Positions 6,428-17,400 of a DNA stretch of 21,125 nt are shown in pieces (positions within the stretch are counted from its first letter, which is position 1; every line of letters starts with the position of its first letter). The position numbers and the translations under genes were made by a program. The notes under the pieces were generated by a model. The model had not been told where the DNA came from, ran no database searches, and saw nothing but the letters and a program-made list of their open reading frames with translations. The DNA is from BOG-908 sp964242035 (GTDB lineage Bacteria; Pseudomonadota; Alphaproteobacteria; Acetobacterales; Acetobacteraceae), in assembly GCA_964242035.1 (NCBI GenBank), contig CAXTCL010000040.1, forward strand, positions 1 to 21,125, given 5' to 3'.

Positions 6428-8059
6428 TCAGAACTCCCCATAGACGCGGAACAGCACGCGATTTGTACCCGCCTTGGTGTCAGGCCCGCGGTCGAGCGTC
6501 TGCGCGTCCTGGAGCACGCCGTTCAGGTGCCCCCAGAGATTGACCCTGCTGCCAATGCCCACCGATTGCAGGCCGTAGCTGCTGCGCTGGTCCACCTGCG
6601 CCTGCGTGAGGTTCACCACACCGGCGTCATAGAACAGGTGGAAACGCCATGATTTCAGTGGCGCACCGCCCAGCATTTTGGCCACCGACGGGCTGCGCAA
6701 CTCGGTCTGCAGATACGCGCCGTAGTCGCCGAGCGTCTCCGCCTCCAGATAGCCGCGCACCGAATCCGCACCACCCAGCCCGATCTGTTCGCTGCTGACC
6801 AACGGATCGTTGGTGAGCTGGCCTACCACCGTGCCCCAGAGCTGCAACTCGTGCGGCAGGTCCTGCTCTCGGGTGACGCTTGCGTGCGCCACGGAAAACC
6901 CGGGCGGCGCGTTGAACGCCTTGTTGTAGAACGCCGGCTCGCTGCTGCCGAGCAGCGACAATCCGAACTCCAGCCCCAGTGTCAGGTCGGTCGAAGAGCG
7001 CGTGCCGGTCCAGTCCGCAGTGTAGGTGGCAGACACCGGGTAGTAGGTGATCGGCGCCGAAGTGACCTGGTTGGTGGTCCTGAACGTGTCCAGCTCGTAG
7101 TATTTCTTGTAGTCCCAGCCTACCGAGAAGGAATGCGTGAAGTTCGTGCCGGTGGGCAGCGGGATCAGCACGCGAAATCCTGCCGAGGTGCCGCGTCCGG
7201 CCACGTCCGTGGTGCCGAGTGCCGTGACGTTGCTGTTTGAGTGCAGGTAGGACAGCAGCACCGACAGGTGGGTTTCCGGCACATGGAAGAGGTAGGACGC
7301 CGAGGTCACTTCAGCGTCCGCCACATTTTCCGGCGCCACCTGGTAGCTGATGGTGCCGCTGTCGCCGCGCTGGAAGAAATTGCCGTAGGTGAGCGAGGCG
7401 CTCAGGCGCTCCGCGTGGGTGTCCGCATTGTAGCGATTGTTCACCTCCAGCGAGCCGTGCAGCGGGAAGGTGTCGTCCACCTGCAGATCGACATCGACTG
7501 TGCCGGGTATGCGTCCCGGCTTGAGCGACGGCTGCACCTGCCGGTCCGGCAGCGAATTGAGATAGGTGAGGTCGGTGAGCACGTGGTGCATGTTCGGCAC
7601 CGTCCCCGGCGCCAGCGAGGGTGCGCCGGCGCGCACCGCACTGGGCAGGAAGTAATGGCTGCCGGTCACCCGCAGGCGGCCGATCCTGCGTTCGCTCACC
7701 TGGAGCGCGACCACGCCATCGCTCTGCAGTATGTGCTGCGGCGGCACGCTGACCGACACGGTGGCGAAGCCGCGGTCCTGGTAGAGCGCCTGCAAGGCGG
7801 CGCGCGCGTGCTCCACGTCGTCGGCCGTCTTGTCCGGACCCAGATAGGGATAGACGGCCTGTTCCACATCTTCCTGCGGCAGCACGGTGCTGCCCTCGAC
7901 GCGTATCTCCTGGAGATCGAAACGGAATTTCCCGGCGGGCGCGGGGGCGGCATGGCAGGGGTGGGCCGCACAGGCCAGGACGGCCGGCAGGCTCAGGAGC
8001 CACCGTCTGGCTGGCCTGGTCATTGGCGCGGTCAGGGCGTCGGTTCCTTCGAGCTTCAT
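6428..8059 (-). CDS. TpsB outer-membrane transporter (ShlB/FhaC/HecB family)
   Basis: The 543-residue protein has the domains of a two-partner secretion transporter: a signal peptide (cleaved after about residue 37, CHA), POTRA 1 (about 44-123, FRFDLQEIRVEGSTVL to VALQVSE), POTRA 2 (about 124-200), and a 16-strand-type barrel (about 201-543). VRGY at 434-437 is the conserved tip motif of loop L6, FYDAG (476-480) is a conserved barrel strand, and the chain ends in Phe. It exports the TpsA exoprotein across the outer membrane without ATP. POTRA 1 begins only about six residues after the predicted cleavage site, so the N-terminal plug helix and linker known in FhaC seem to be absent. An alternative start at 8023 (MTRPARRWLLSL) gives a more normal signal peptide; neither start has a strong ribosome-binding site. 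Confidence 0.93.
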   Translation of the reverse strand: MKLEGTDALTAPMTRPARRWLLSLPAVLACAAHPCHAAPAPAGKFRFDLQEIRVEGSTVLPQEDVEQAVYPYLGPDKTADDVEHARAALQALYQDRGFATVSVSVPPQHILQSDGVVALQVSERRIGRLRVTGSHYFLPSAVRAGAPSLAPGTVPNMHHVLTDLTYLNSLPDRQVQPSLKPGRIPGTVDVDLQVDDTFPLHGSLEVNNRYNADTHAERLSASLTYGNFFQRGDSGTISYQVAPENVADAEVTSASYLFHVPETHLSVLLSYLHSNSNVTALGTTDVAGRGTSAGFRVLIPLPTGTNFTHSFSVGWDYKKYYELDTFRTTNQVTSAPITYYPVSATYTADWTGTRSSTDLTLGLEFGLSLLGSSEPAFYNKAFNAPPGFSVAHASVTREQDLPHELQLWGTVVGQLTNDPLVSSEQIGLGGADSVRGYLEAETLGDYGAYLQTELRSPSVAKMLGGAPLKSWRFHLFYDAGVVNLTQAQVDQRSSYGLQSVGIGSRVNLWGHLNGVLQDAQTLDRGPDTKAGTNRVLFRVYGEF

Positions 8060-8164
8060 GCGTGCATCAGAAGGACGCTTGCTGCCTGGCGGGACCGAAG
8101 CTGCGGGGTGAAGTAAAATCAGCCGGCCTGGAGGTTGACCGTTGCAAAAGCAAGCCGAGGCGAG
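8060..8164. other. Leader of the tpsB operon
   Basis: These bases directly precede tpsB and contain no gene. Any promoter for tpsB to the small secreted protein should lie here or inside the neighbouring palindromes. TTGCTT and TTGCAA hexamers and an AT-rich GATTTTACTT occur on the minus strand, but with poor spacing, so no promoter is called. Confidence 0.3.
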
Positions 8165-8306
8165 AAGGAAGCAAGGTCTTCTTTTTCGAGAAAAAGAAGC
8201 AAAAAGCTTTTATCTGCGCTGTCGCGGACCGTTGAAGCGTACGTCTCCGCGACGCGCGCCGACGGAGACAAGAGTTCCTGGTCCTTTCTTCATAAAGGAC
8301 AAATAC
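8165..8306. repeat. Decayed palindromic element between tpsA and tpsB
   Basis: The left arm (8165-8212) is a good copy of the AAGGAAGCAAGG...CTTCTTTTT...GAAGCAAAAA arm seen at 299 and 20742. The right arm (about 8265-8306, GACAAGAGTTCCTGGTCC then a broken T/A hairpin) is recognisable but degraded. The centre keeps a short inverted pair, GTCTCCG/CGGAGAC. It is one of two elements placed head to tail in the gap between the exoprotein gene and its transporter operon. Confidence 0.6.
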
Positions 8307-8333
8307 CAACCCGCATCAAACGTGGCACATCGA

Positions 8334-8484
8334 AAGCAAGCAGTCTCTTTTGGAGAAAAGGATTAAAAACTCTTGCTGCCCCGCATCTGCTACAGCCGCG
8401 TGCCTCCGAATAAAGCAAGCTTGCTGAACCTGCGCAGGGACCAAAAGTTTTTTGCTTCTTTTTTCAAAAAAGAAGGCCTTGCTT
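8334..8484. repeat. Palindromic element at the 3' end of tpsA, probable terminator
   Basis: The right arm (about 8440-8484) is an intact copy ending AAAGAAGGCCTTGCTT and overlaps the tpsA stop codon by two bases. The left arm (8334-8385, AAGCAAGCAGTCTC then a weakened hairpin) is degraded and belongs to a second arm type, best seen intact at 20874-20920. Read from tpsA, the first structure met is a strong A/T hairpin, so termination or 3' end protection of the tpsA mRNA is likely. This would leave tpsB with its own promoter or dependent on read-through. Confidence 0.65.
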
Positions 8485-11400
8485 ACTTCGCTTTCGCCCG
8501 CCGCCGACGCTCGTCCGCATCATCACCCCCCACATCGGTAACGCTAAGCACGTCCACCTCGATCACCGAAGGCTCCTCCACCGGCGAGCGTGACGCCACC
8601 TGCTGGCTGGCGACCGCGGAGGCGCCCGCGCTGGACGAAGCCGCGGCCTGTGCGGCGGCGCTTGGCGCGGTCACCGTGGGCACGCCCGCGGTCTTGCCCG
8701 TCACCTGGATGTTGTTCGCGTTCACCAAGGTGAGTGCTGCGAGGTTGGCGTTTCCCGAAGCGCGTATGCCGGCCTCGCCGGCGTCGATCGTGCCGACCGG
8801 GGCGATAAGGTTCACGTCGCCAGGCGCCACCTGCGGGATCGGCGAGATGGTGCCGATGCCGGCGCCGGAGCTGGGCACCGTGGGCGAGAGCGTGACGTTG
8901 GCGTAATCGTCGTAGCCGATGCCGATCGGCGCGCTCAGCACGGTGCTCTTGGAGCCGCGGCCGGCGTTGATCTCGCCGTCCGAGGCCAGCCAGATCAGGA
9001 TGTTGCCGCCGAACGTGGTCAGGATGCGGCTCTGGCCGAGGCTGACGCTGCCATAGGAATACATGTCTATGGCACCGCCGCCTTCGGTGATCACGCCGGC
9101 CGAGGGGCCCGGCACGAAGCCAAAATTGCCGAGCGACGTCTGGCCGAACGGCACGACCGTGGTGATGCCGCCGCCGAACAGGGTGCGTATGCTGCCGTCA
9201 CCCGCGGTGCCGCTGAACAGCGTCAGGCTACCGCCGTTGGGTGCCGATTTGCCGGTCGGATCCGTGGCGGGGAACAAGGTGCCGATCGCCGCCTTGCCCT
9301 CCAGGTAGCTGTGGTAGAAGCGGCTGGACGGGGTGTTGTAGTCGAGGCCGCTCTGGTTGAGTTCGGCGAAATACACGCCGAGCAGGAAGCTCGTCTGCTG
9401 GTCTGCCGGTAGCGCCAGGAACGCCGCCAGCGCGCCGTCGGCGGTGCCGGTGTAGCCGAACCTGGTCTGCAGGAATGCCAGCAGCTGGTCCTGGTAGGTC
9501 CGCTCCACACGGCCGGGCTGGCTTTGCAGCGGCGTCGTCGGGTTGGCCAGGTTGGCCGCGTTCAAATAGAGGTTTGCAAAGCCGTCCAGGTTCGGGCCGT
9601 CGGCGCCCACGCCGGCCAGCACCGTGATGGCGGCGCCGTCGTCGCGCGTGGCCTGGGTCAGTGCCGCGCCTGTCTCGCCCAGGCTGACCAGGGAACCGCG
9701 GTCGGCCTGATAGACGTTACGGCCGGCTTGCACCAGCAGCGCGCCCGGGCCGGCCACCTGCTCGGTGACATAGACCACGTCACGGCCTGCCTGGATGGTG
9801 GAGATGTCGCTGGCGTTGTTGTTGAGCGTGAGTGCGGTCAGGCCGACCACATCCTGCCCGGCGCGTATGTCCACCGCTGTGGACGCGATGTAGGCGGTGG
9901 CCAGGCTGGAATCCGTGTAGGTCTGCCCGGTGAGCAGCCCGAGTATGTCGCCGGAGACCGCGTAGAAGCGCGCGGGCACCGTGTCGCCCTGGTGCAGCAA
10001 CCCGTTCGCCGTGTCCGTCTCGAACGAGAAGAACCCGCCGCCGGAGTTGCTCGGAGTGGCAGGCGTGGGGATGTCCCCGACTGCGTCTGCCGCGCCGGAT
10101 ACGTCGATGACGGCCTGCACGAAATCCAGCCCGGCGCTGTTCTGCGGGGTGACCGAGTTGATGATCGAGTTGCCCGCCAGGACCTGCAGGCTCCCGTCAG
10201 GCGCCGGCGCCAGCTCCAGCCCCGCGACATTGCCGCGGCCGAGCAGTTCAAGGTTCACGTCGCCAGTGAAGTTGGTGACGTTCAGGATCGGCGGGTAGAG
10301 CGTCGTCCTGGCGGTGTCGGATTGCGAGACTTCGCCCGGCGGGGTCTCGTTCACCGCGGCGGGGTTGCTGGACACCGGCACGATGGTGCCGGAAAGCGCC
10401 TGCAGCGAGACCGCCGTGGTGTCCTGCCACAGCGAGAACTGCGTGGTGGTCGCGGTGGCCGACTGCGCGAGCTGGTCCTGCACGCCGAGCGTCGGGTTGC
10501 CGACGCCGGACAGCACCGCGCTCCCGCGCGAGGCCAGCCCCGCCGCGGCGTCGCCAAGGACCAGCACCGGGCCGCCGTCGGAGGCGAAGGTCTCCGAGAC
10601 GAACGGACTGACCAGCCTGGGATCGAGGCCGCCGGACGGGGTGCCGTAGAACTGCGTGACCTCGCCGATCGAGCCGGCACGCACCGAGATGGCACCGCGC
10701 AGGTCGCTGAACGTGCCGTTGAAATCGTCCGAGGCGCCACCGGGTGCCGCCGGGTTTATGGCAGCGGCCGAGATGTCGGCGGTGCCGCCACCTGTCAGCA
10801 ACGTGGCGCCGTCTGGCTGCACCCTGCCTGTGCTGGCCACCACCACGTCCAGCCCCTGGGTCACCTGGGTGTCGGTGCTGGTGGTGACGGCGCCCGCGTT
10901 GCCGCCCGCCGAGACGGTGACGTTGCCGCCGCCGAGCGTGCCGAAGCCGGTGAAGCCGGTCAGGTACACGACGGCCGGCGTGCCGCCTTGCAGGTAGGTG
11001 CCGAAGTTGATCCACCAGGCCGACGGCGTGGCGGCCGAGCCCTGCCACCACAACCAGGACGACGTGGCACTACTCTCCAGCGACACGCGGCCACCCTGCA
11101 GCGTAGCGAAGCCGCCGCTCGAGGGCTGGTAGGTGTCGCCGATGATGTCGCCGTGCGCCTGCAGGGTGAGATCGCCGCCGCCTGTCGGATAGTAGGCCTG
11201 ATAGGACTGGACGGCCGCGTTGTAGGTGGCGCCATTGGGGCCGACCAGGTCACCCGCCGCGCCGAGCACGGTGCCATCGATCGTCGGCCGTGGCTGGGCG
11301 TACACGGCGGACACGCCCCTGGATTGCGTGCCGGCCGTATAGACGCCGAACAGCGAGGCCTCGGTGATGTCGCCGCCGCTGACCAGGCTCAGCGAGCCGG

Positions 11401-14400
11401 TGCCGGTGCGCAGCACGCTGAAATCGACGTTGTTGCCGACCGAGGCGGTGCCGCCCGCATCCTGCCCGGCGTAATGCGGATCGCTCAGCACCAGGTTGCC
11501 GCGCGGGCTGGCGGCACTGACCGTCTGCGGCAGCACCGCCAGGCTGTCGGCGGACGCGAGGTCGGCGCCGGAGACCAGCGCCAGCGACCAGGACAGGTCG
11601 CCGGCCGGCAGCAACGGTGCCACGCCCCAGATCTGGCCCTGCACCGGGTTGCCGTCCACGGTCTCGGTGGGCCGCGTGGCAACCGAGGTCTCGCCCGCGA
11701 CGGTGAACTGGATCGAGGCGCCGGCCGGGATCACGCTGCCCGCCTTCAGGGTCAGGTTCGCAGCCAGGCTCTCGCGCGCATCGGCGAACACGTCGAAATT
11801 CACCCCTGCCGGCACCAGGTAGCCGGCCGCTCCGTCCATGCCGCCGATCCGGACGTTGACGGGCAGCACGGTGCCGGCCGCAACCAGGGTGCCGGCGGGC
11901 AGCACTGTGCCGGCGGCGACCGTCTGGCCGGCACGCAGCGTGGCGCCGCCTGCCAAAGTGAGCTGGCCGTTCAGCACGAAGGCGGACTGCACCTTCACTT
12001 GGTTGGTCAGCACGGCGGCGGCCGGCAGGCGCGCGCCCGCAGCGAGCGTGGCGCCGTTGGCGATGGTGACCGGATAGGCCAGCGTGTAGTCGCCCACCGG
12101 GTAGGTGGTGGCGCCATTCGGGCCGCTACTGCCGGCGAGCTTCACCTTCTGCGTCAGCACCAGGTTCTGGAACGTGTCCGCCGTGCCTGATTTCAGCACC
12201 CAGCCGTCATCGTCCGGCGTGGCGGGCGGCGGCGCGAACCCGTCGCTGATGCTGCCGAACACGTCGAGGTTGCCGGCGGCGCGTATCCACAGCACGCCGG
12301 GCTCGCCTGACCCGGGCGTCGCCGTAAGCTGGCGGCCTGGGTTGGCGCTCGTGTAGCGGAACCCGGAAAGATCGAGGTCGCCCTGCACGGTCAGCGTGCC
12401 GCCATTGGCGTTGGCGCTGCTCTCGATCTGGACGCCCGGCCGCAGGTGGAACGCCGGACCATAGGCCGACAGGCCCGCGAGCTGCCCGTGCACGAGGCCG
12501 CCTGCCAGGGCATTGGCGATGAAGCTCTGGCTGTCCTGGTCGAACGCGGCCAGCGCGGCCTGGCTGATGATGCCGCCGGCCAGCGCCGTGCTGCTGTCTG
12601 GCGTATAGGTCCAGAACGCGTTGACCGCGATGGTGCCTGCGCCGCTGATGCCGACCGGGCCGGCGGCGGAGATCTCCGCGTCGCCCGAGGTCGCCGTGGT
12701 GCGCGCCACGTTGATCTCGATGTCGCCGCGCGCCTGGCCGTCCGGCGAGGCCAGGTCGAAGCCGGCGCCCGCACCGATCGTGAGCGTGCCGGCAGATACG
12801 GTGAGGTTGACCTTGCCGGTGTTCTCCGCGTCGATGGCGGCACCGGTGCTGTCGGTCTGCAGCACCGTCCCGTGCGCATCCAGCACGGCGCCCGGCTCCA
12901 CCGTCAGTCCCCGTGCCGCGGCCAGGCTGATTGTGCCAGGGGCGGCGCCGCTGGCGTTCAGCGTGCCGGTCACCGTCAGGCTGCCCTGGTCGGCGGAGAC
13001 CGAGATACGGTGCGCCGCCAGCTCGCTGCCCACCGTGAGGTCACCGGCGCCCGTCTGTTCGAAGCTGCGCGACTGGAACACGCCGCCTGAGTCCAGCGCC
13101 TGGTTCAGCGCGGTCAGGTTGGCGATGCTGGCGGCTTTCACGGCGATGCTGCCGGAGGCGAAGCCAGCATCGGCCGAGCCGCGTATCGTGCCCGCCAGCG
13201 AGACAGTTCCCTTTTTGGCGGTGAAGTCGGCGCTGCCCGCGGAATTGCCGGCGGCGGCCAGGTCGATCAGCGCACCTGCCGCCTGGCTGATATCGCCACG
13301 CGTGCTTTGCGCCGTCAGGGTGCCGCCGAAACTGTCCTGGGTGATGTCGAAGAAGCCGATGGCGCGGCCGCCCAAATCGATGCTGCTGCCGGCAACCAGC
13401 GCGATGTCGCCGGTGGCGTCCAGGGACAGCGCGCCGCCGGGCAGGGCGACTGCGCTGGCCAGCGTGATCGCGCTGGCGGTGACGTCGATCTCGCCGCCCA
13501 CGCCGGACGTAGCCGCCGCCTGCGTGCCGGGCGCCGCAGGCGCGTCGACGGTGACCGCGCCGCCCGCGGCGAGCGAAAGGGTGGACCCTGGCGCGGTGGT
13601 CAATAGCGGCGTGGTCAGCGTCAGCGCGCCGCCTGTCCCCGTGGCGGTGCCGTCCGGCAGGAAGGCGCCCGCCGTCCGGTACACGCTGAGGGAGGACCTG
13701 CCGTTGGCGGTGATGAAGTCGCTCGCCGCGAAATCGACCGCGGCAAAGCCCACGATGGTGCGCGAGAGCAGCGTGTCCGCAAGCTGCGAGTCCGCCGGCT
13801 GGCCCAGCGTGATCTGCTGCGCCGTGATGCGCAGCGTGCCGCTTCCGGTGCCGCTTGCCAGCACGGGGCCTGCCTCGCCTGCGGTGCCGCTCCAGGTGAA
13901 GCTCGGCGCCGCTATCGTGGCGGTCTGGCCGGCCCGGCCGTAGCCGTAGATCGCCGGCGTATCCAGCAGCAGCGCGATGCCCGCGTCTGGAGAGCTGCCG
14001 TTGCCGTCCAGCGAGACCGCGCCGAACAAATTGAGCGAGTCCGTGGCGGTCAGCGACAACGACGCGGCCGCCGGCGCGCCTGCCGAGGGGTCGCCCGCCA
14101 GCAGCGTGTCCAGAGTCGCCTGGGTCAGCGTGAAGCCGCCGGCGCTGCGCGTCCCCGCGCCGGGTGTCCCCAGGTTGATCTCCGGCACCGAGATGGCGAA
14201 CGACGCCGCCCCGAGCCTGGCGCCGGACGCGATGCTGACGCTGTCGCCGCCGGAGATACCGACAAAGCCGTCCGAGTACAACGCGGCGTTGCCGATCGTC
14301 ACGTTGCCGACCCCGCCTGCGGCACTCGCCGGCGAGAAGACGTAGGAGCCGTTGGCCACCCCCAGCTCGGCGATCGCCTGCGCCGAGCCGAGCGTGCCGG

Positions 14401-17400
14401 CCGCCCCTTCGGTGCCGCCGACGAACACCAGGCCGGTGGACGAATCCGGCAGGCTCACCGATCTGCCGAGCGTGCTGATGCTGGCGCCGGAATCGACGCT
14501 GATCTGCCCGGTCGCGAACAGCCAGGCGGCACCGGCGGTCAGGGTGGCGTTCCGTGCCACGATCACGTTCTGCGCGATCGCCTCGGAATACTCCACCGAG
14601 ACGTTGTTGGGCGCGGCGCGGAAGAAGCCGCCGACCTCCAGCAGCGGCGCCCCCAGCGCATCGAGCGACTGGGCGGAGAGCGAGACGTCGCCCGCCACCG
14701 GCCGCCCGGTGCTGGTGATGTCGATCGTGCCGCCGGACCCTGCTGTCTCCACTGCGACGAGCCCGCCATAGCCGCCGGGAGCCGCCTGCAGGTCTGCCGT
14801 GCCGTCGAACGTGAGTGCCGTCAGGGCGGGCGGCGCCACGTTCTTCGCCGCTGCAGCGGGCAGGCTGAACTGGAACTCGATGGTGCCGGCATCCTGCGGC
14901 AGGTCCGGCCTTGGCGTGTCGAACACGGCGGCCTGGCTGGTGGCCACCGCGGCCAGGCCCTCCTGGTCGTATTGCGAGTAGCGCTGCACCGCGGCGCCGG
15001 AGGTGACGATGACCGCGGTGGGCAGGGCGCTGCGCACCGCGGTGTTGGCGAAGCCGAGTGTTGCGGTCGTGGCGGTGGAGATGCCGTCGAAGCTCTCGGT
15101 CCGCGGCGCCGTGGCCGTGGTGGTGCCTTGCGCAAGCTGCACGCGATAGGCGCCGGGCAGCAGCGCGTAATAGGACGGCAGGAGCGTGTAGGTGCCGGCG
15201 GCCAGGCCAGGCACGGTGGCACCGAGGCTGATCTGCTCGCCTGCCTGCGGCACGCTGCCGGCGTAATCGGCCTGCGCGTCAAGCAGGGTTCCGGGTGCGT
15301 AGGTGGCGGCCAGCCCGGGCAGGATGGCGAAGATGGCCGTCCCGCTGGTCGTGTTCGTGGCCGCCATCGCCTGCGCGTAGCTGCGTGCGGCCGGGTTGAA
15401 GGCGATTATGGTGCTGTAGAGCACGTCGGTGGAGCCGCCGCTGCCGGCGATGAAGCCCTGGCTCAGCAAGGCCCCGCCGCTGACGATCTCGCCGCCGCCG
15501 CCGCCGGCCAGTGTGCCGCCGCCGCTCAGGTCCAGCAGCGAGCCGTGCTCGCCGTCCACGCTCGCGGCATTGAAGACGATGCCGTGGTTGCTGTTCGGCG
15601 AGAGCACCGCATCGCTCGGCACGCCGCCATAGCCGGCAGACTGGAAGGTCAGCGCCTGGCCGGCGTAGCTGTAGGACACGCCGTCCGTTGTGCCCCCGAA
15701 CGGTATGTCGAGCCCGGCGGCGCTGACCGAGGTGATGCTCCCCGGCAGCAGGTTGACCCTGGTCGCGTCGAAGGTGATGTCGCCGAGCGGTGCTGCGAGG
15801 TGGCCGCCCTGGTTGATCGTGGCCGCCGCCAGCGTCAGGCTGCCGAAGGCGGATAGCGGGGCGGACGCGGCAGCGCCGGCGGGCAGGCTGATGTCGAGCG
15901 TGCTGTTCTTGTAGTGCTCGCCGGCCGCGCCGAGGATCTGCCCGGCGACAAGCGTACCGGTCACGCCGGTCTGCGGGTAGATGTCCGCCGCCGATAGCGA
16001 GAGGTCGCCGCTGGTCGCCAGGAACGCCGCCTCCTCGGGCAGCGCCACGAGCTGGTTGGTGGCGACAACCCCGGTGCCGCTGACGCCCTCGTTGTTGGCG
16101 GCGAAGCGGATGTCGCCGGCGCTGTCGAGCTGCACCAGGTTGAAGCCCGCCGAGTCGATCGTCCGGGTGATGGACGCACCGCCGAACGGCACACTGCTGT
16201 CGGTGACCACCGCATGCACGCCGAAGCCCACGTAGTTCTCGAGGTCGATGAGGTCGCCGCTGACGGTGAGCGTGGCGGCGGCACAGGTGCCGGGGCCGGC
16301 GAGGCAGGGGGCATATCTCTGCGAGCCCGGACGCGGGGCATCGGCCCGGTTGATCAGCGGGGTGATCCCGTAGCCGGTCTCGCTGATCTCGCCCACCGAT
16401 GGTGCACCCGCCAGCTGCACATAGGGCGCGGTGACGGCGACCGAGCCGTGCAGCGAGGTCTCGGTGAGGCCGAACGCCACCAGCTCGATGCTCTGCGCGG
16501 CGTGCAGCGACACGCTGCCGGCAAACGCGATCTGGTCGCGCGCGAACAGGTCGACGTTGGTGAAGCCGCCGGCGGTGACCTGCTGCTGGCTCAGCGCCGC
16601 CTGGCCGGCCGTATCCGGCCTGTTCAGGAAGCTGTTCTGGCCGGGTGCGAGGCCGGCCGGCAGCGTGGTGGATCTGGTGCGATCGCTGACGACGATCTCG
16701 TGCGGATCGATGGTCCAGGCAGGATCGGCGGTGGTCGCGGTCTGGACCGCGTATTGCGGCGTGTCCAGCTCCACGCGCAGCGTGCCGCCCTGCGCGAACG
16801 CCGCACCCCCCGCGGCGGCGAACGCGCCGTCCAGGTAGATACCGTCGCCTGATACGAAGGTGAGCGTGCCGCCGGCGCTGGCGTCCTGCACGGTATCGAG
16901 TACCTTCGCCTCGTCGGTCTTCGAGGTGAGGCTGGAAGTGATGTTGCCCACGGCGACCGCGGCGCTGGCGCCGGAGGCGTTCAGCACCGCGCCAGGGCGC
17001 ACGAACACGAAGGCCGGGTCCGCATTGCCGTAGCCGCCATTGCCGTAATTCGCGAAATCGCCGGCACTGCCGAGGATGATCGAACCGCCGGCCGGCACCA
17101 CCCCGTAGGCCAGGCCCTGCAGGTCCGCAGCGGTCTCCGCCACGGCCGAGGCATCGAGCACGGCATGGCCGCCCACCCAGACGGACAGCTTCGAGACGGT
17201 GTCCGCATTGATGTAGTCATCGAGGTTGGCCAGGTTGAGCAGCGAGATGGTGCCCGCATGCGCGGTGATCGTGCCCAGCACGCTCACCTGGCCGACCGAG
17301 GAGAGGGTGACGCTCTGGCCCTGGTCCACGGTGATGGACGCATCGCTGTCCAGGATGACGGCGGCACCGGCCGGGTTGCCGCCGCCCTTCAGCAGCGGCG

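Noticed and set aside
8060..8164. A sigma-70-type promoter for the tpsB operon
   Set aside because: Candidate hexamers (TTGCTT, TTGCAA and an AT-rich box) do not have acceptable spacing; a promoter may exist but cannot be shown from sequence alone.
8483..9300. Contact-dependent inhibition toxin at the TpsA C-terminus with a following immunity gene
   Set aside because: The C-terminus keeps the DUF3739-type pattern to the end, there is no VENN-like boundary, and no small gene follows before the palindromic elements and tpsB.
9524..12190. An 888-codon open frame on the plus strand inside tpsA
   Set aside because: It is antisense to a clear family member. It is the expected mirror of GC-rich codon use, is rich in R/G/H/Q and has no recognisable domain.
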